Source of the DNA: Bacteroidia bacterium
GTDB lineage: Bacteria; Bacteroidota; Bacteroidia; UKL13-3
NCBI GenBank assembly: GCA_023151275.1
Contig: JAKLJI010000009.1
Coordinates: forward strand, 84,287 to 119,216
Direction: 5' to 3'
Length of the DNA stretch: 34,930 bases
Each line of letters begins with the position of its first letter. The stretch's first letter is position 1. The notes beneath the pieces are model-generated. The model saw only the letters and a list, made by a program, of their open reading frames with translations. It did not search any database and was not told where the DNA came from. Made by a program: the position numbers and the translations under genes. Below are positions 16,218 to 24,639 of this stretch, piece after piece.

Positions 16218-17045
16218 GTGAAATATAGCAAGGATTTTAAACCTGCCCTTTTTAATGATTGGCGAAGGATTCTTTTATTGACCATCATTCTTCTTTGTTT
16301 TGGTTTCCATTCCAAGTCCCAACAATCTATCCTTAAAGGCTTCATAACAGATTCATTCAACCAGGGAATCCGAAGAGCGAGTATCGAAAATCTGAAATCT
16401 GGTGCCCGCACGTTTAGCAACGACAAAGGTGCATTTATGCTGACTTGCAGTGAGGGAGACACGCTCAAAATTTCCCATATTGGTTATCAATCCTTCAGAA
16501 TTAGAATCAACAAAAACGATTTAGTTCATCGAATTACCATTCAACTTCAACCCATTGCTTACAATTTACCCGAAGCCCGTGTTCGCAGGAAATCAGATTC
16601 TTTGGCCCTCAGGTTTGCTCATAACATGAAATCAGATAGCTTATTGAATGATTTTAAGCGATATACTCAATTTCCGGCTAAACCAAAATTGGAGTTTAGC
16701 AATGGACTTGTCCTTGAAGGGTTAATTACCTCAATATGGTACAAGCTGAGCGATAAAGGAAAGGAAATGGAAAAACTCAAACGACTGCAAGCCCTCTACC
16801 AATTAGAAATGCGAGCTGATGAGCGATTCAGCCTGCAATTTATTCAACTGATATGTGCTTGCCCTGCTGACTCAGCCGCCATAATCCGGCAATTCTGTAA
16901 GCCTCCTTCCAGCTTTATCCTTACCAAAAGCGATTATGAATTGGCCATTTTTCTAAAATCATGTCAAACAAAATACAACGCCGTTCAACCAAATTCTTCA
17001 GGTTTACCCAAAATTGAAACTCCGGGCCTTTCCCCTACCAAATAA
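16218..17045 (+). CDS. CarboxypepD_reg-like domain protein, member 1 of a tandem pair
   Basis: About 275 residues. There is no ATG; GTG at 16218 is chosen because it leaves a plausible N-terminal anchor (NDWRRILLLTIILLCFGFHSKS), while GTG at 16206 adds only four residues. Residues about 40-120 form a carboxypeptidase-regulatory-like beta-sandwich (GFITDSFNQGIRRASIENLKSG, NDKGAFML, ISHIGYQSFRI). A 150-residue C-terminal region is shared with the next gene: LQPIAYNLPEARVRRKSDSLA, and FCKPPSSFILTKSDYELAIFL. Probably exported, function unknown; in Bacteroidetes this N-terminal domain is common in surface proteins and TonB receptors, but no barrel follows here. Confidence 0.75.
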   Translation: MKYSKDFKPALFNDWRRILLLTIILLCFGFHSKSQQSILKGFITDSFNQGIRRASIENLKSGARTFSNDKGAFMLTCSEGDTLKISHIGYQSFRIRINKNDLVHRITIQLQPIAYNLPEARVRRKSDSLALRFAHNMKSDSLLNDFKRYTQFPAKPKLEFSNGLVLEGLITSIWYKLSDKGKEMEKLKRLQALYQLEMRADERFSLQFIQLICACPADSAAIIRQFCKPPSSFILTKSDYELAIFLKSCQTKYNAVQPNSSGLPKIETPGLSPTK

Positions 17046-17064
17046 TCTCTTTTCTTTGCAGCCA

Positions 17065-17844
17065 ATGAATAAATGCACCCTGTTTTTTGTAGGAATCTTA
17101 GTACTGGCTTTCCGAGGTTTTTCTCAGGAAACCAAGCCAGTTCCCGGATTATTCCTAAAAGGGTTTGTCATTGGTGCCGATACAAGCAATACAATTCCTC
17201 TTGCCAATATCCTGAACAAGGTAAATGGGAAACGCTACATAAGCAATCGTTATGGTGCATTTGGGATTCAGGTTGAATTGAATGACACCCTGAGTTTTTC
17301 AGTTATTGGCTACCAAACACTTGAGTTACCCGTTCGGAAATTCATTGAAAAAGACCATCGTGAACCCATTAAGGTAAGGTTAAAACCCATTGCCTACAAA
17401 CTCAAAGAGGTTGATGTAAACTACCAACGCCGTAAACGGGATAGCTTGGCAAGAGTTGGTGCAATGATTATGAAACGAAGTCCGATTCTCAACGATTACC
17501 AGCATATTGATTCGTGGATTGGCGGTAGTAGCGGCAGCATATTAACCGAATTGTTAGCCGGTGGAAACAAGAAACTTCAAGAATACCAAAAACTAAGGCA
17601 CTTGATTCAATTGTACCGGGAACAAGAAGCAGTTGACGTTAAATACACAAACGATTTGATTGTTCGCGCAACAGGACTTGAAGAAAGTGTTATTCCTGAA
17701 TTCAAGAAATTCTGCAATCTTCCCAATTATTTTATTTTGAATTCAAACGACTACGACTTGGTCTTGGCCATCCGCGAATGCCACAAAGAATTCCGCTTCT
17801 CCGGCAATCGCCGTGGTAGAGAAAGGCGTTCTATTAACGACTAA
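17065..17844 (+). CDS. CarboxypepD_reg-like domain protein, member 2 of a tandem pair
   Basis: A 259-residue paralogue of the preceding gene. The ATG at 17065 is preferred over 17014 because it begins a signal peptide (MNKCTLFFVGILVLAFRGFSQ) and avoids overlapping the upstream gene. The regulatory-like domain is at about 30-115 (GFVIGADTSNTIPLANI, NRYGAFGI, FSVIGYQTLEL). The shared C-terminal family region follows: LKPIAYKLKEVDVNYQRRKR, then KFCNLPNYFILNSNDYDLVL. The gap to the first gene is 19 bases, so they form an operon produced by duplication. The tail is basic (RRGRERR). Confidence 0.8.
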   Translation: MNKCTLFFVGILVLAFRGFSQETKPVPGLFLKGFVIGADTSNTIPLANILNKVNGKRYISNRYGAFGIQVELNDTLSFSVIGYQTLELPVRKFIEKDHREPIKVRLKPIAYKLKEVDVNYQRRKRDSLARVGAMIMKRSPILNDYQHIDSWIGGSSGSILTELLAGGNKKLQEYQKLRHLIQLYREQEAVDVKYTNDLIVRATGLEESVIPEFKKFCNLPNYFILNSNDYDLVLAIRECHKEFRFSGNRRGRERRSIND

Positions 17845-17916
17845 TTCCGATTTTGACTTTTGGTTTTTGCGCAAACCTGTTTATTGGTCTATTTTGCATC
17901 CATTATTTAGAACCAC

Positions 17917-18324
17917 ATGTTAAAGGATATTCAATTTGAATCCATTGATGGCATAGGCCTTGCAATTATTCGCGAAGCTACAGAAGACGGGACTCCGGGC
18001 TGGAATGCCTACTTGGTAAATTATTCGACTAAAGAATTGGAAGGCGTATTAATTAGCTCACAAGGATGGGGCTTGATTGATGGGGAAGAAAGAAAAACCT
18101 CGCAACTCAGGCATTTTCTGGACAAAGTTGAACCACTTAGTTATCGTAAAATTGAATTAATTCCGGAAGAATTACTGCAGCTTACCAATCAATACTGGTT
18201 CAGTTGTTTTTTAGACGGTTCCGTTTATGAACATAAATTCATAGTTGAATCGGGTAGCATTGCAGAAGAAAATTGTGAAACGGTTAGCCTGATAAACAAA
18301 TCAGGAATTTTGATGCAAAGCTAA
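17917..18324 (+). CDS. hypothetical protein
   Basis: A 135-residue, soluble, acidic protein without signal peptide. It is predicted from its pattern to be mostly beta: GIGLAIIREATEDGTPGWNAYLVNY, ELEGVLISSQGWG, LSYRKIELIPEEL, NQYWFSCFLDGSVYEHKFIV. No family is recognised with certainty; it has the look of a conserved cytoplasmic Bacteroidetes protein. It ends one base before the stop of the convergent DUF5329 gene, leaving no room for a separate terminator. Confidence 0.7.
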   Translation: MLKDIQFESIDGIGLAIIREATEDGTPGWNAYLVNYSTKELEGVLISSQGWGLIDGEERKTSQLRHFLDKVEPLSYRKIELIPEELLQLTNQYWFSCFLDGSVYEHKFIVESGSIAEENCETVSLINKSGILMQS

Positions 18325-18325
18325 A

Positions 18326-18760
18326 CTAGCAGGTTTGTTTGATGGTTACATTGGAATTGTTGCGTAACCAACCCATAGGGCGACTTTCAATTTTCTTCAA
18401 TTCAAGCAACAAAACATCCTTAACCAATAACTCTTTGCCATTCTTGAACCTAATTTTATAGGCTTCACCTGTCATGCTTGATTTGCTGGCAATCTCACTT
18501 ACAAATTCGCGGGCAGTTTTTATTCTGCTACCTGCTTTTTTACGCTTCATGCGCAAATGGTCTGCTGCATCTTTGGAAGCGTATTCCGAGCCGTTACGAA
18601 TAAACATTGCATTCGACTTCTCAACATAGTTAATGAGCTCGTTAATCTTTTGTTCCTCGGTAAGAGTTTGCTGCATTAACATAGGACCGCCAATCAGAAA
18701 TGGGTTTCCACTGAAAAGAGGAACAAACAAAAACTGAAAGAGAATGAACAGATGTGTCAT
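18326..18760 (-). CDS. DUF5329 family protein
   Basis: A 144-residue protein with an N-terminal signal or hydrophobic segment (MTHLFILFQFLFVPLF). It has the DUF5329 core: LTEEQKINELINYVEKSNAMFIRNGSEY, DAADHLRMKRKKAGSRIKTA, FVSEIASKSSMTGEAYKIRF, GKELLVKDVLLLELKKIE. The family is small, exported and of unknown function. Convergent with the gene ending at 18324. The 329-base gap from 18761 to the next gene holds no ORF or clear repeat; it must contain the two divergent promoters. Confidence 0.82.
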   Translation of the reverse strand: MTHLFILFQFLFVPLFSGNPFLIGGPMLMQQTLTEEQKINELINYVEKSNAMFIRNGSEYASKDAADHLRMKRKKAGSRIKTAREFVSEIASKSSMTGEAYKIRFKNGKELLVKDVLLLELKKIESRPMGWLRNNSNVTIKQTC

Positions 18761-19089
18761 AGCGCTTTTTTTGGCAAGTTAAACGATGAACCCATCATTC
18801 CCGTACCATTCATCAAAAATTAAGCGGAAATAAAGTTAATCCTGAGGACTTTAACTTGCATTTTCTTTACTAAAAAGGAAACACCCGCTGTTTTGACGTC
18901 GAATTTGGGGAATTCCTAAACTTCATGACGGAACAGCCAGGTAAGGAGGGATCAACTTGAAATCACCAGTGAATTGAGTAGCCCCGGATTACCCAAGCTA
19001 TCCAAACAATAGGTCGAAAATTGATAAAAAACAGCAACTATGCTCTGATTTTTTTGCCTAGATTGAGCTACTAAAATTTCAATCAACCT

Positions 19090-22000
19090 ATGTCTCTACC
19101 TACTAAATCTCTTATTGGGCGATTTACCCTTGGCTTATTGTTGATTTCAGGTCTGGCTTTTTTCATCATTAGCCGCGCTAGCAACAACGATGGCATCAAC
19201 TTCAATCCGGAGTTTGCCCGTTACATTTCCGGTTTTACGAGTGGAACCATTTCAAAAGCATCTGCCATTCGTATTCAATTTACCCGCAACCTTGGCGATT
19301 CCCTCAAGGATGCAAAACTTGAAAAGCTGTTCTCGTTTTCACCGGCAGTTTCAGGAACAACACGCTGGTTGGATGAAAGCACACTTGAATTTATTCCTGA
19401 TAAAGCGCTTAAACCCGGCAAGTCATACGAAGTAGAATTCAAGTTGGGAAAACTTTTGATGGTGCCTGAAAACCTGGAAGAATTCAAATTTGAATTTCAT
19501 GTGATCGGCACAGCCTTCTCGGTAAATAACCTATTCCTAGAATCCTCCGACAGCCGAAACATGAAACAGATGCGGGCAAAAGGCTTTATGCTTTGTTCAG
19601 ACAAAGAGGACCCTGCATTGGTTGAAAAATGCATCACTGCCGAGCAACAAGGAAGAACCTTGCAGATAAAATGGGAGCATTTGGATGATAAAGTAAAGCA
19701 TCGCTTTAGCATCGAAGGCATTGAACGAGGAAGTAAGAGTTCTGAGGTTGAAATAAAATGGAATGGAAAAGCCATTGATGCCGATTATGATGGCGCCGAT
19801 AAACTGTATGTTCCTGCCATTGGTGAGTTCAAAGTGATTGATGTAAAAATGGAGCCCGGTGATGAAAGCTACATCTCCGTAATGTTTTCAGACCCTATTT
19901 CCTATCAACAGGACCTTAGAGGATTGGTTGAATTAAAATCAACCAATAGCAACCAGGCAATTGGTGATTTGCGATTTGCTGCTTACCACAACCAAATTCG
20001 TATCTATTTTGCAGGTGAGGCCGGCAGCAATTACCTGATTCAAATAAATCCGGGCTTAAAAAATGCAGCTGGTCACCCCTTCAATACTACCTATAGGGGT
20101 ACAATAACTTATGGAACTTTGAGACCTGAAGTAAATTTTGTGGGCAAAGGGGTAATTATGCCAGCAAGCAGCAATCTGCTTATCCCCTTTGAAGCCATTG
20201 CACTAAAGGCCGTTGATGTTACGATTACCCGAATTTTTGAAAACAACGTAGCACAGTTCTTCCAAGTGAACTCCTACTCCACCAATTATGAATTGCAACG
20301 TGTTGGAAGAAAGGTGATGAAAAAGAAAATCCTGTTGGGGAAATCAAATATCATTGACCTGAGAAAAAAACACCGCTTCGCTTTAAAATTAGATGATATT
20401 ATCCAACCTGAACCCGGTGCAATTTATCAGGTAAAAATTACCTTCAAAAGGGCCTATTCCATTTTGGATTGCCCCACTGATGAACAAGAGAATAGTGGTG
20501 AAGAGGAGGGTGAAAATTCAGACGACAACGCCCCGATGGAAAGCAGCTACTGGGATATGGCCGAAGAATTTGACTATTCAAACTACGATTGGGAACAACG
20601 CGACAATCCCTGCCATTCTTCCTATTATACTGCGCAGCGTTGGGCTGAAAAAAACTATTTCGCTTCCAATATCGGCTTGTTGGTGAGGAAAGGAAAAAAC
20701 AACGATTACCTTATCTCCTGCAATGATATCCGAACTGCTCAACCTTTGCCGAATGTTCAGGTTGAATTAATTAATTTACAAAGGCAACGTTTAGGAATTG
20801 GAAAAACCAATGACAATGGAGAGACTACGATTCAATCTTCCGGAAAAGGATTTCTGGTCATTGCAAGTTTGGGCACTCAAAAAGCTTACCTCAAAATTGA
20901 TGATGGTTCTGCACTAAGCCTAAGCCATTATGATATTGCCGGTGAAGAAATTCAAAAAGGCTTGAAAGGCTTTATTTATGCGGAACGTGGAGTTTGGCGC
21001 CCTGGAGATTCCATTTACATCAACTTGATTTTAGAAGACAAGTACAACCAATACTCACAAACGCTTCCAGCAACCCTTGAACTGCTTGATCCTGCAGGTA
21101 GGGTTTATAAACGTTTCACAAAAACTGCTGCACTCAATGGTTTCTATGATTTGCGTACCAAAACCGATGATGAAGCCATTACCGGAAATTGGACAGCGCG
21201 TGTAAAAGTTGGAGCAGCAGTATTTAGCAAGCAATTGAAAATAGAAACAGTTGTTCCCAACCGACTTAAAATAGAATTGGATTTCCCGGGTAAATCCTTG
21301 AGCGCAGATGAATCCATTCAATTCAAACTTAAATCACGATGGCTGCATGGAGCTACTGCAAGCGGTTTACGAGCCAGTGTAGAAATGGGACTGTATCAGG
21401 TTGCAACCACATTCAACCAATTTCCGGATTTTAATTTTGAAGATAAGACACGAAGGTTTAACACCGAAACTAAAACCATTTTTGATGGCAATCTGAATGG
21501 CAATGGAGAAGCCAATATCAATTACAGCTTAAGCCTTGAAAACAATTCTGCCGGTTTGATGAATGCCAATTTCACCACCCGTGTATTTGAAGATGGTGGT
21601 GGTTACTCCATTGATAAATATGCCGTACCTTTTCACAGGTATCAGCGCTATGTGGGAGTGCGCTTACCTAGAGGCGATAAAGCACGTGGCATGTTACTTA
21701 CTGATACCACTCACCGTGCTACAATTGTATTGGTTAACCGCGATGGTAACTTGGTAAAAGGAGCGCAAACGGTAAAAGCTCGTTTGTTTAAAATAAGCTG
21801 GCGTTGGTGGTGGGAAAAAGGTCCGGATGACGCGTTTATGTACAACGATTTTGAAGACCGTGAATCCTTACAAGAAGCTGAGGTTACACTAATCAACGGC
21901 AAAGGCAATTTCCCATTCCGCATCAATTATCCGGAATGGGGACGCTACCTCATCAAAATAGAAGATGGTGAAGGCCACAGTACTTCAAGTATTTTCTATT

Positions 22001-24639
22001 GCGATTGGCCGGGATGGGCCGGCCGCGACCAAAGAGACAATCCGGTTGAAGCCTCCATGTTGAGCTTCAATACCGACAAGAAACAATACAAAGTTGGTGA
22101 TGTATGCAAGCTTAGCATTCCCGGAGCAAAAGGTGGTCGTGCCTTAATTAGTATAGAGACTGGTTCAAAGGCCGTTGCTTCGTATTGGATTTCGATGAAG
22201 GAAGGGGATAATGCCTTTAGTTTTCCGGTAACCAAAGACATGCTGCCCAATGCATTTGTGCATATCACATTGTTGCAACCTCATGCACAAGTGAAAAACG
22301 ATCTTCCTATTCGCCTCTTTGGTTTGGTACCCATTGAAGTGGTTGACCCTCAAACCTTGCTTAAACCGGTTATTTCTTGTGCTGAAGTGTTCAGGCCAGG
22401 ACAACAAAGTACCATTAAAGTTTCAGAAGAATTGGGAAGAGCCATGACCTATACACTAGCTATTGTTGATGAAGGATTGCTTGACCTGACACGTTACAAA
22501 ACACCAGATCCTCATTCGCGCTTCTTTTCGCGAGAAGCCCTTGGTGTAAAAACCTGGGACATGTACGATTATGTAATGGGAGCATTTGGTATGGATGTGA
22601 ACCGCATTCTGAGTATTGGTGGTGATGAAGGCATTAACAGAAAAGCAGCGCAAAACAAAGCCAATCGCTTTAAACCTGTTGTCGAATTTATTGGTCCATT
22701 CCATCTCGAAGCCGGCAAATCTGCAAGCCACAGCATAAAAATCGATAATTACATTGGCTCTGTTAAAGTGATGGTAGTTGCCGGTTATAAAGGTGCTTAT
22801 GGCAATGCAGAAAAAGCGGTTCCGGTAAAATCGGGGGTAATGGTTCAAGCTGCGCTACCTAGAGTAATTGCCCCGGGGGAAGAGTTCCGCTTACCTGTTC
22901 AGGTTTTTGTGAATGAAGGTGGAATTAACGCTGTTGCTTTGCAAGTTAGTACCAATAACCTGATTGAATTGATTGGTGGCAATTCCAAAAACATCAACTT
23001 TTCAAAGCCCGGTGAAGACATGAGCTTCTTCAAAATTAAAGCCGGAAAACAGCTCGGTGTAGCCAAAATAATTGTTAGTGCAAGTGGCAATGGACAACGC
23101 ATTTCCCAAGAAATTGAATTGGAAATTCGCAACCCAAATCCCTACCAAACCGAGGTAGTAGAAAGGCTTCTGCAAGGAGGTGAAGCTGCTGAGTTAAGCT
23201 ACAAATCGAAAGGAATGCCTGGCACCAAATCTGCTGTGCTTGAGATTTCATCAATCCCGGCCATTAACCTTGAACAGCGTTTGAGATACCTCATTCAATA
23301 CCCACACGGTTGCCTTGAACAAACTACATCCGCAGCCTTTGGCCAATTGTTTGTTCCGCAGCTTGCTGATTTAAATCCCGGCTTGTTGAACCAAATTGAT
23401 GCCAATGTGAAGGCAGCAATTAGCAAACTAAAAAGCTTCCAACTGGGAAATGGTGGCTTTGCTTATTGGCCGGGCGAAACCCAAATCGATAACTGGGCCA
23501 CTAGTTATGCCGGACATTTCCTGCTTGAAGCTCAAAACCTGGGCTATACCCTACCCTACGACATGATAGAAAAATGGTCGGCTTATCAAAATCAATTAGC
23601 CGAAGAATGGGATAAAACTTCCTATACTTATTCTGATTTGGATCAAGCGTATCGCCTATACACCCTTGCATTGGCCGGGAAAGCCAATCTATCGGCTATG
23701 AATAAATTGCGTGGCGATTCAAAACTTACCAAGCAAGCTCGTTACCGTCTGGCCTCGGCCTATTACTTGCAAGGTCAAAAAGCAACTGGAGATGAATTAA
23801 TCAATGGGCTTGATGCGGGCATTGAATTGTACACCGAATTGGGCTACAATTTTGGTTCTGCTGAGCGTGACAAAGCCATGATTCTGGAAACCTATCTCAT
23901 GGCAGGTCAAAAACAAAAAGCCTTCCCCGTTATGGAATCACTTGCCCGTGAATTGGGTAAAAACAACTGGATGAGCACTCAAACTACAGCCTATTCGCTA
24001 ATGGCCATTGCCAAATACAGTGGAAGAACCCGCGATGGCAAAGGACTTGATTTTACCTGGACTCATGATGGCAAATCCATTCAGGAGTTTACCCAAAAAT
24101 CAATGATGAGTCGTAAACTGAAACCCGATGGAAACCTAAGTCTGAGAAACAACTCCAAAGCAATGACTTATGTTCGCGTGGTTAGCAGAGGACAACTGGA
24201 TATTGGCGAGGAAGAGGCTGGCGAGCGGAACCTAAAAATGGATATCAAGTATTATACCAAAACAGGTGAACCCATCGACATTAAAAACATTACGCAGGGA
24301 ACCGATTTTCAGGTTTTGGTTTCCATTACCAATCCAACTGACCAATTGTTTGACCAAATGGCGCTAACCCAAGTATTCCCTGCCGGATGGGAAATTAGAA
24401 ATCCACGCATGGAAGAGTTGTTGAGCACCTTTACCAAGCCTCGTTACCAAGATATTCGTGATGACAGGGTGATGAGTTACTTCGCTATTCCTGCTGGAAA
24501 AACACTTTTGTTTAAGCTTGATTTGCATGCCAGCTATCCGGGTAAATACTACCTGCCTGCAAGCAATTGTGAAGCCATGTACGATGGTCGCATTTATTCA
24601 AGAACCAAAGGTCGCTGGGTTGAGGTTAATGCCCGCTGA
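19090..24639 (+). CDS. bacterial alpha-2-macroglobulin (thioester type, YfhM-like)
   Basis: A very long (1849-residue) envelope protein. A single membrane-spanning or signal segment (LGLLLISGLAFFIISRAS) opens it; there is no lipobox Cys, unlike the usual lipoprotein form, so it is probably held by its N-terminal helix. MG-type beta domains follow: YIYAERGVWRPGDSIYINLI is the MG2-like strand, and YTLAIVDEGLLDLTRYKTPDP is a highly conserved segment. An acidic, low-complexity stretch lies at about residues 465-510. The thioester motif CLEQ (Cys1408, Gln1411) sits in PHGCLEQTTSAAF, followed by the alpha-alpha toroid (GGFAYWPGETQIDNWATSY). Such proteins trap proteases that breach the outer membrane. 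Its stop overlaps the pbpC start, the conserved A2M-PBP1C pairing. Confidence 0.95.
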   Translation: MSLPTKSLIGRFTLGLLLISGLAFFIISRASNNDGINFNPEFARYISGFTSGTISKASAIRIQFTRNLGDSLKDAKLEKLFSFSPAVSGTTRWLDESTLEFIPDKALKPGKSYEVEFKLGKLLMVPENLEEFKFEFHVIGTAFSVNNLFLESSDSRNMKQMRAKGFMLCSDKEDPALVEKCITAEQQGRTLQIKWEHLDDKVKHRFSIEGIERGSKSSEVEIKWNGKAIDADYDGADKLYVPAIGEFKVIDVKMEPGDESYISVMFSDPISYQQDLRGLVELKSTNSNQAIGDLRFAAYHNQIRIYFAGEAGSNYLIQINPGLKNAAGHPFNTTYRGTITYGTLRPEVNFVGKGVIMPASSNLLIPFEAIALKAVDVTITRIFENNVAQFFQVNSYSTNYELQRVGRKVMKKKILLGKSNIIDLRKKHRFALKLDDIIQPEPGAIYQVKITFKRAYSILDCPTDEQENSGEEEGENSDDNAPMESSYWDMAEEFDYSNYDWEQRDNPCHSSYYTAQRWAEKNYFASNIGLLVRKGKNNDYLISCNDIRTAQPLPNVQVELINLQRQRLGIGKTNDNGETTIQSSGKGFLVIASLGTQKAYLKIDDGSALSLSHYDIAGEEIQKGLKGFIYAERGVWRPGDSIYINLILEDKYNQYSQTLPATLELLDPAGRVYKRFTKTAALNGFYDLRTKTDDEAITGNWTARVKVGAAVFSKQLKIETVVPNRLKIELDFPGKSLSADESIQFKLKSRWLHGATASGLRASVEMGLYQVATTFNQFPDFNFEDKTRRFNTETKTIFDGNLNGNGEANINYSLSLENNSAGLMNANFTTRVFEDGGGYSIDKYAVPFHRYQRYVGVRLPRGDKARGMLLTDTTHRATIVLVNRDGNLVKGAQTVKARLFKISWRWWWEKGPDDAFMYNDFEDRESLQEAEVTLINGKGNFPFRINYPEWGRYLIKIEDGEGHSTSSIFYCDWPGWAGRDQRDNPVEASMLSFNTDKKQYKVGDVCKLSIPGAKGGRALISIETGSKAVASYWISMKEGDNAFSFPVTKDMLPNAFVHITLLQPHAQVKNDLPIRLFGLVPIEVVDPQTLLKPVISCAEVFRPGQQSTIKVSEELGRAMTYTLAIVDEGLLDLTRYKTPDPHSRFFSREALGVKTWDMYDYVMGAFGMDVNRILSIGGDEGINRKAAQNKANRFKPVVEFIGPFHLEAGKSASHSIKIDNYIGSVKVMVVAGYKGAYGNAEKAVPVKSGVMVQAALPRVIAPGEEFRLPVQVFVNEGGINAVALQVSTNNLIELIGGNSKNINFSKPGEDMSFFKIKAGKQLGVAKIIVSASGNGQRISQEIELEIRNPNPYQTEVVERLLQGGEAAELSYKSKGMPGTKSAVLEISSIPAINLEQRLRYLIQYPHGCLEQTTSAAFGQLFVPQLADLNPGLLNQIDANVKAAISKLKSFQLGNGGFAYWPGETQIDNWATSYAGHFLLEAQNLGYTLPYDMIEKWSAYQNQLAEEWDKTSYTYSDLDQAYRLYTLALAGKANLSAMNKLRGDSKLTKQARYRLASAYYLQGQKATGDELINGLDAGIELYTELGYNFGSAERDKAMILETYLMAGQKQKAFPVMESLARELGKNNWMSTQTTAYSLMAIAKYSGRTRDGKGLDFTWTHDGKSIQEFTQKSMMSRKLKPDGNLSLRNNSKAMTYVRVVSRGQLDIGEEEAGERNLKMDIKYYTKTGEPIDIKNITQGTDFQVLVSITNPTDQLFDQMALTQVFPAGWEIRNPRMEELLSTFTKPRYQDIRDDRVMSYFAIPAGKTLLFKLDLHASYPGKYYLPASNCEAMYDGRIYSRTKGRWVEVNAR

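Noticed and set aside
22456-22848. 130-codon minus-strand ORF
   Set aside because: Antisense shadow inside the alpha-2-macroglobulin gene.
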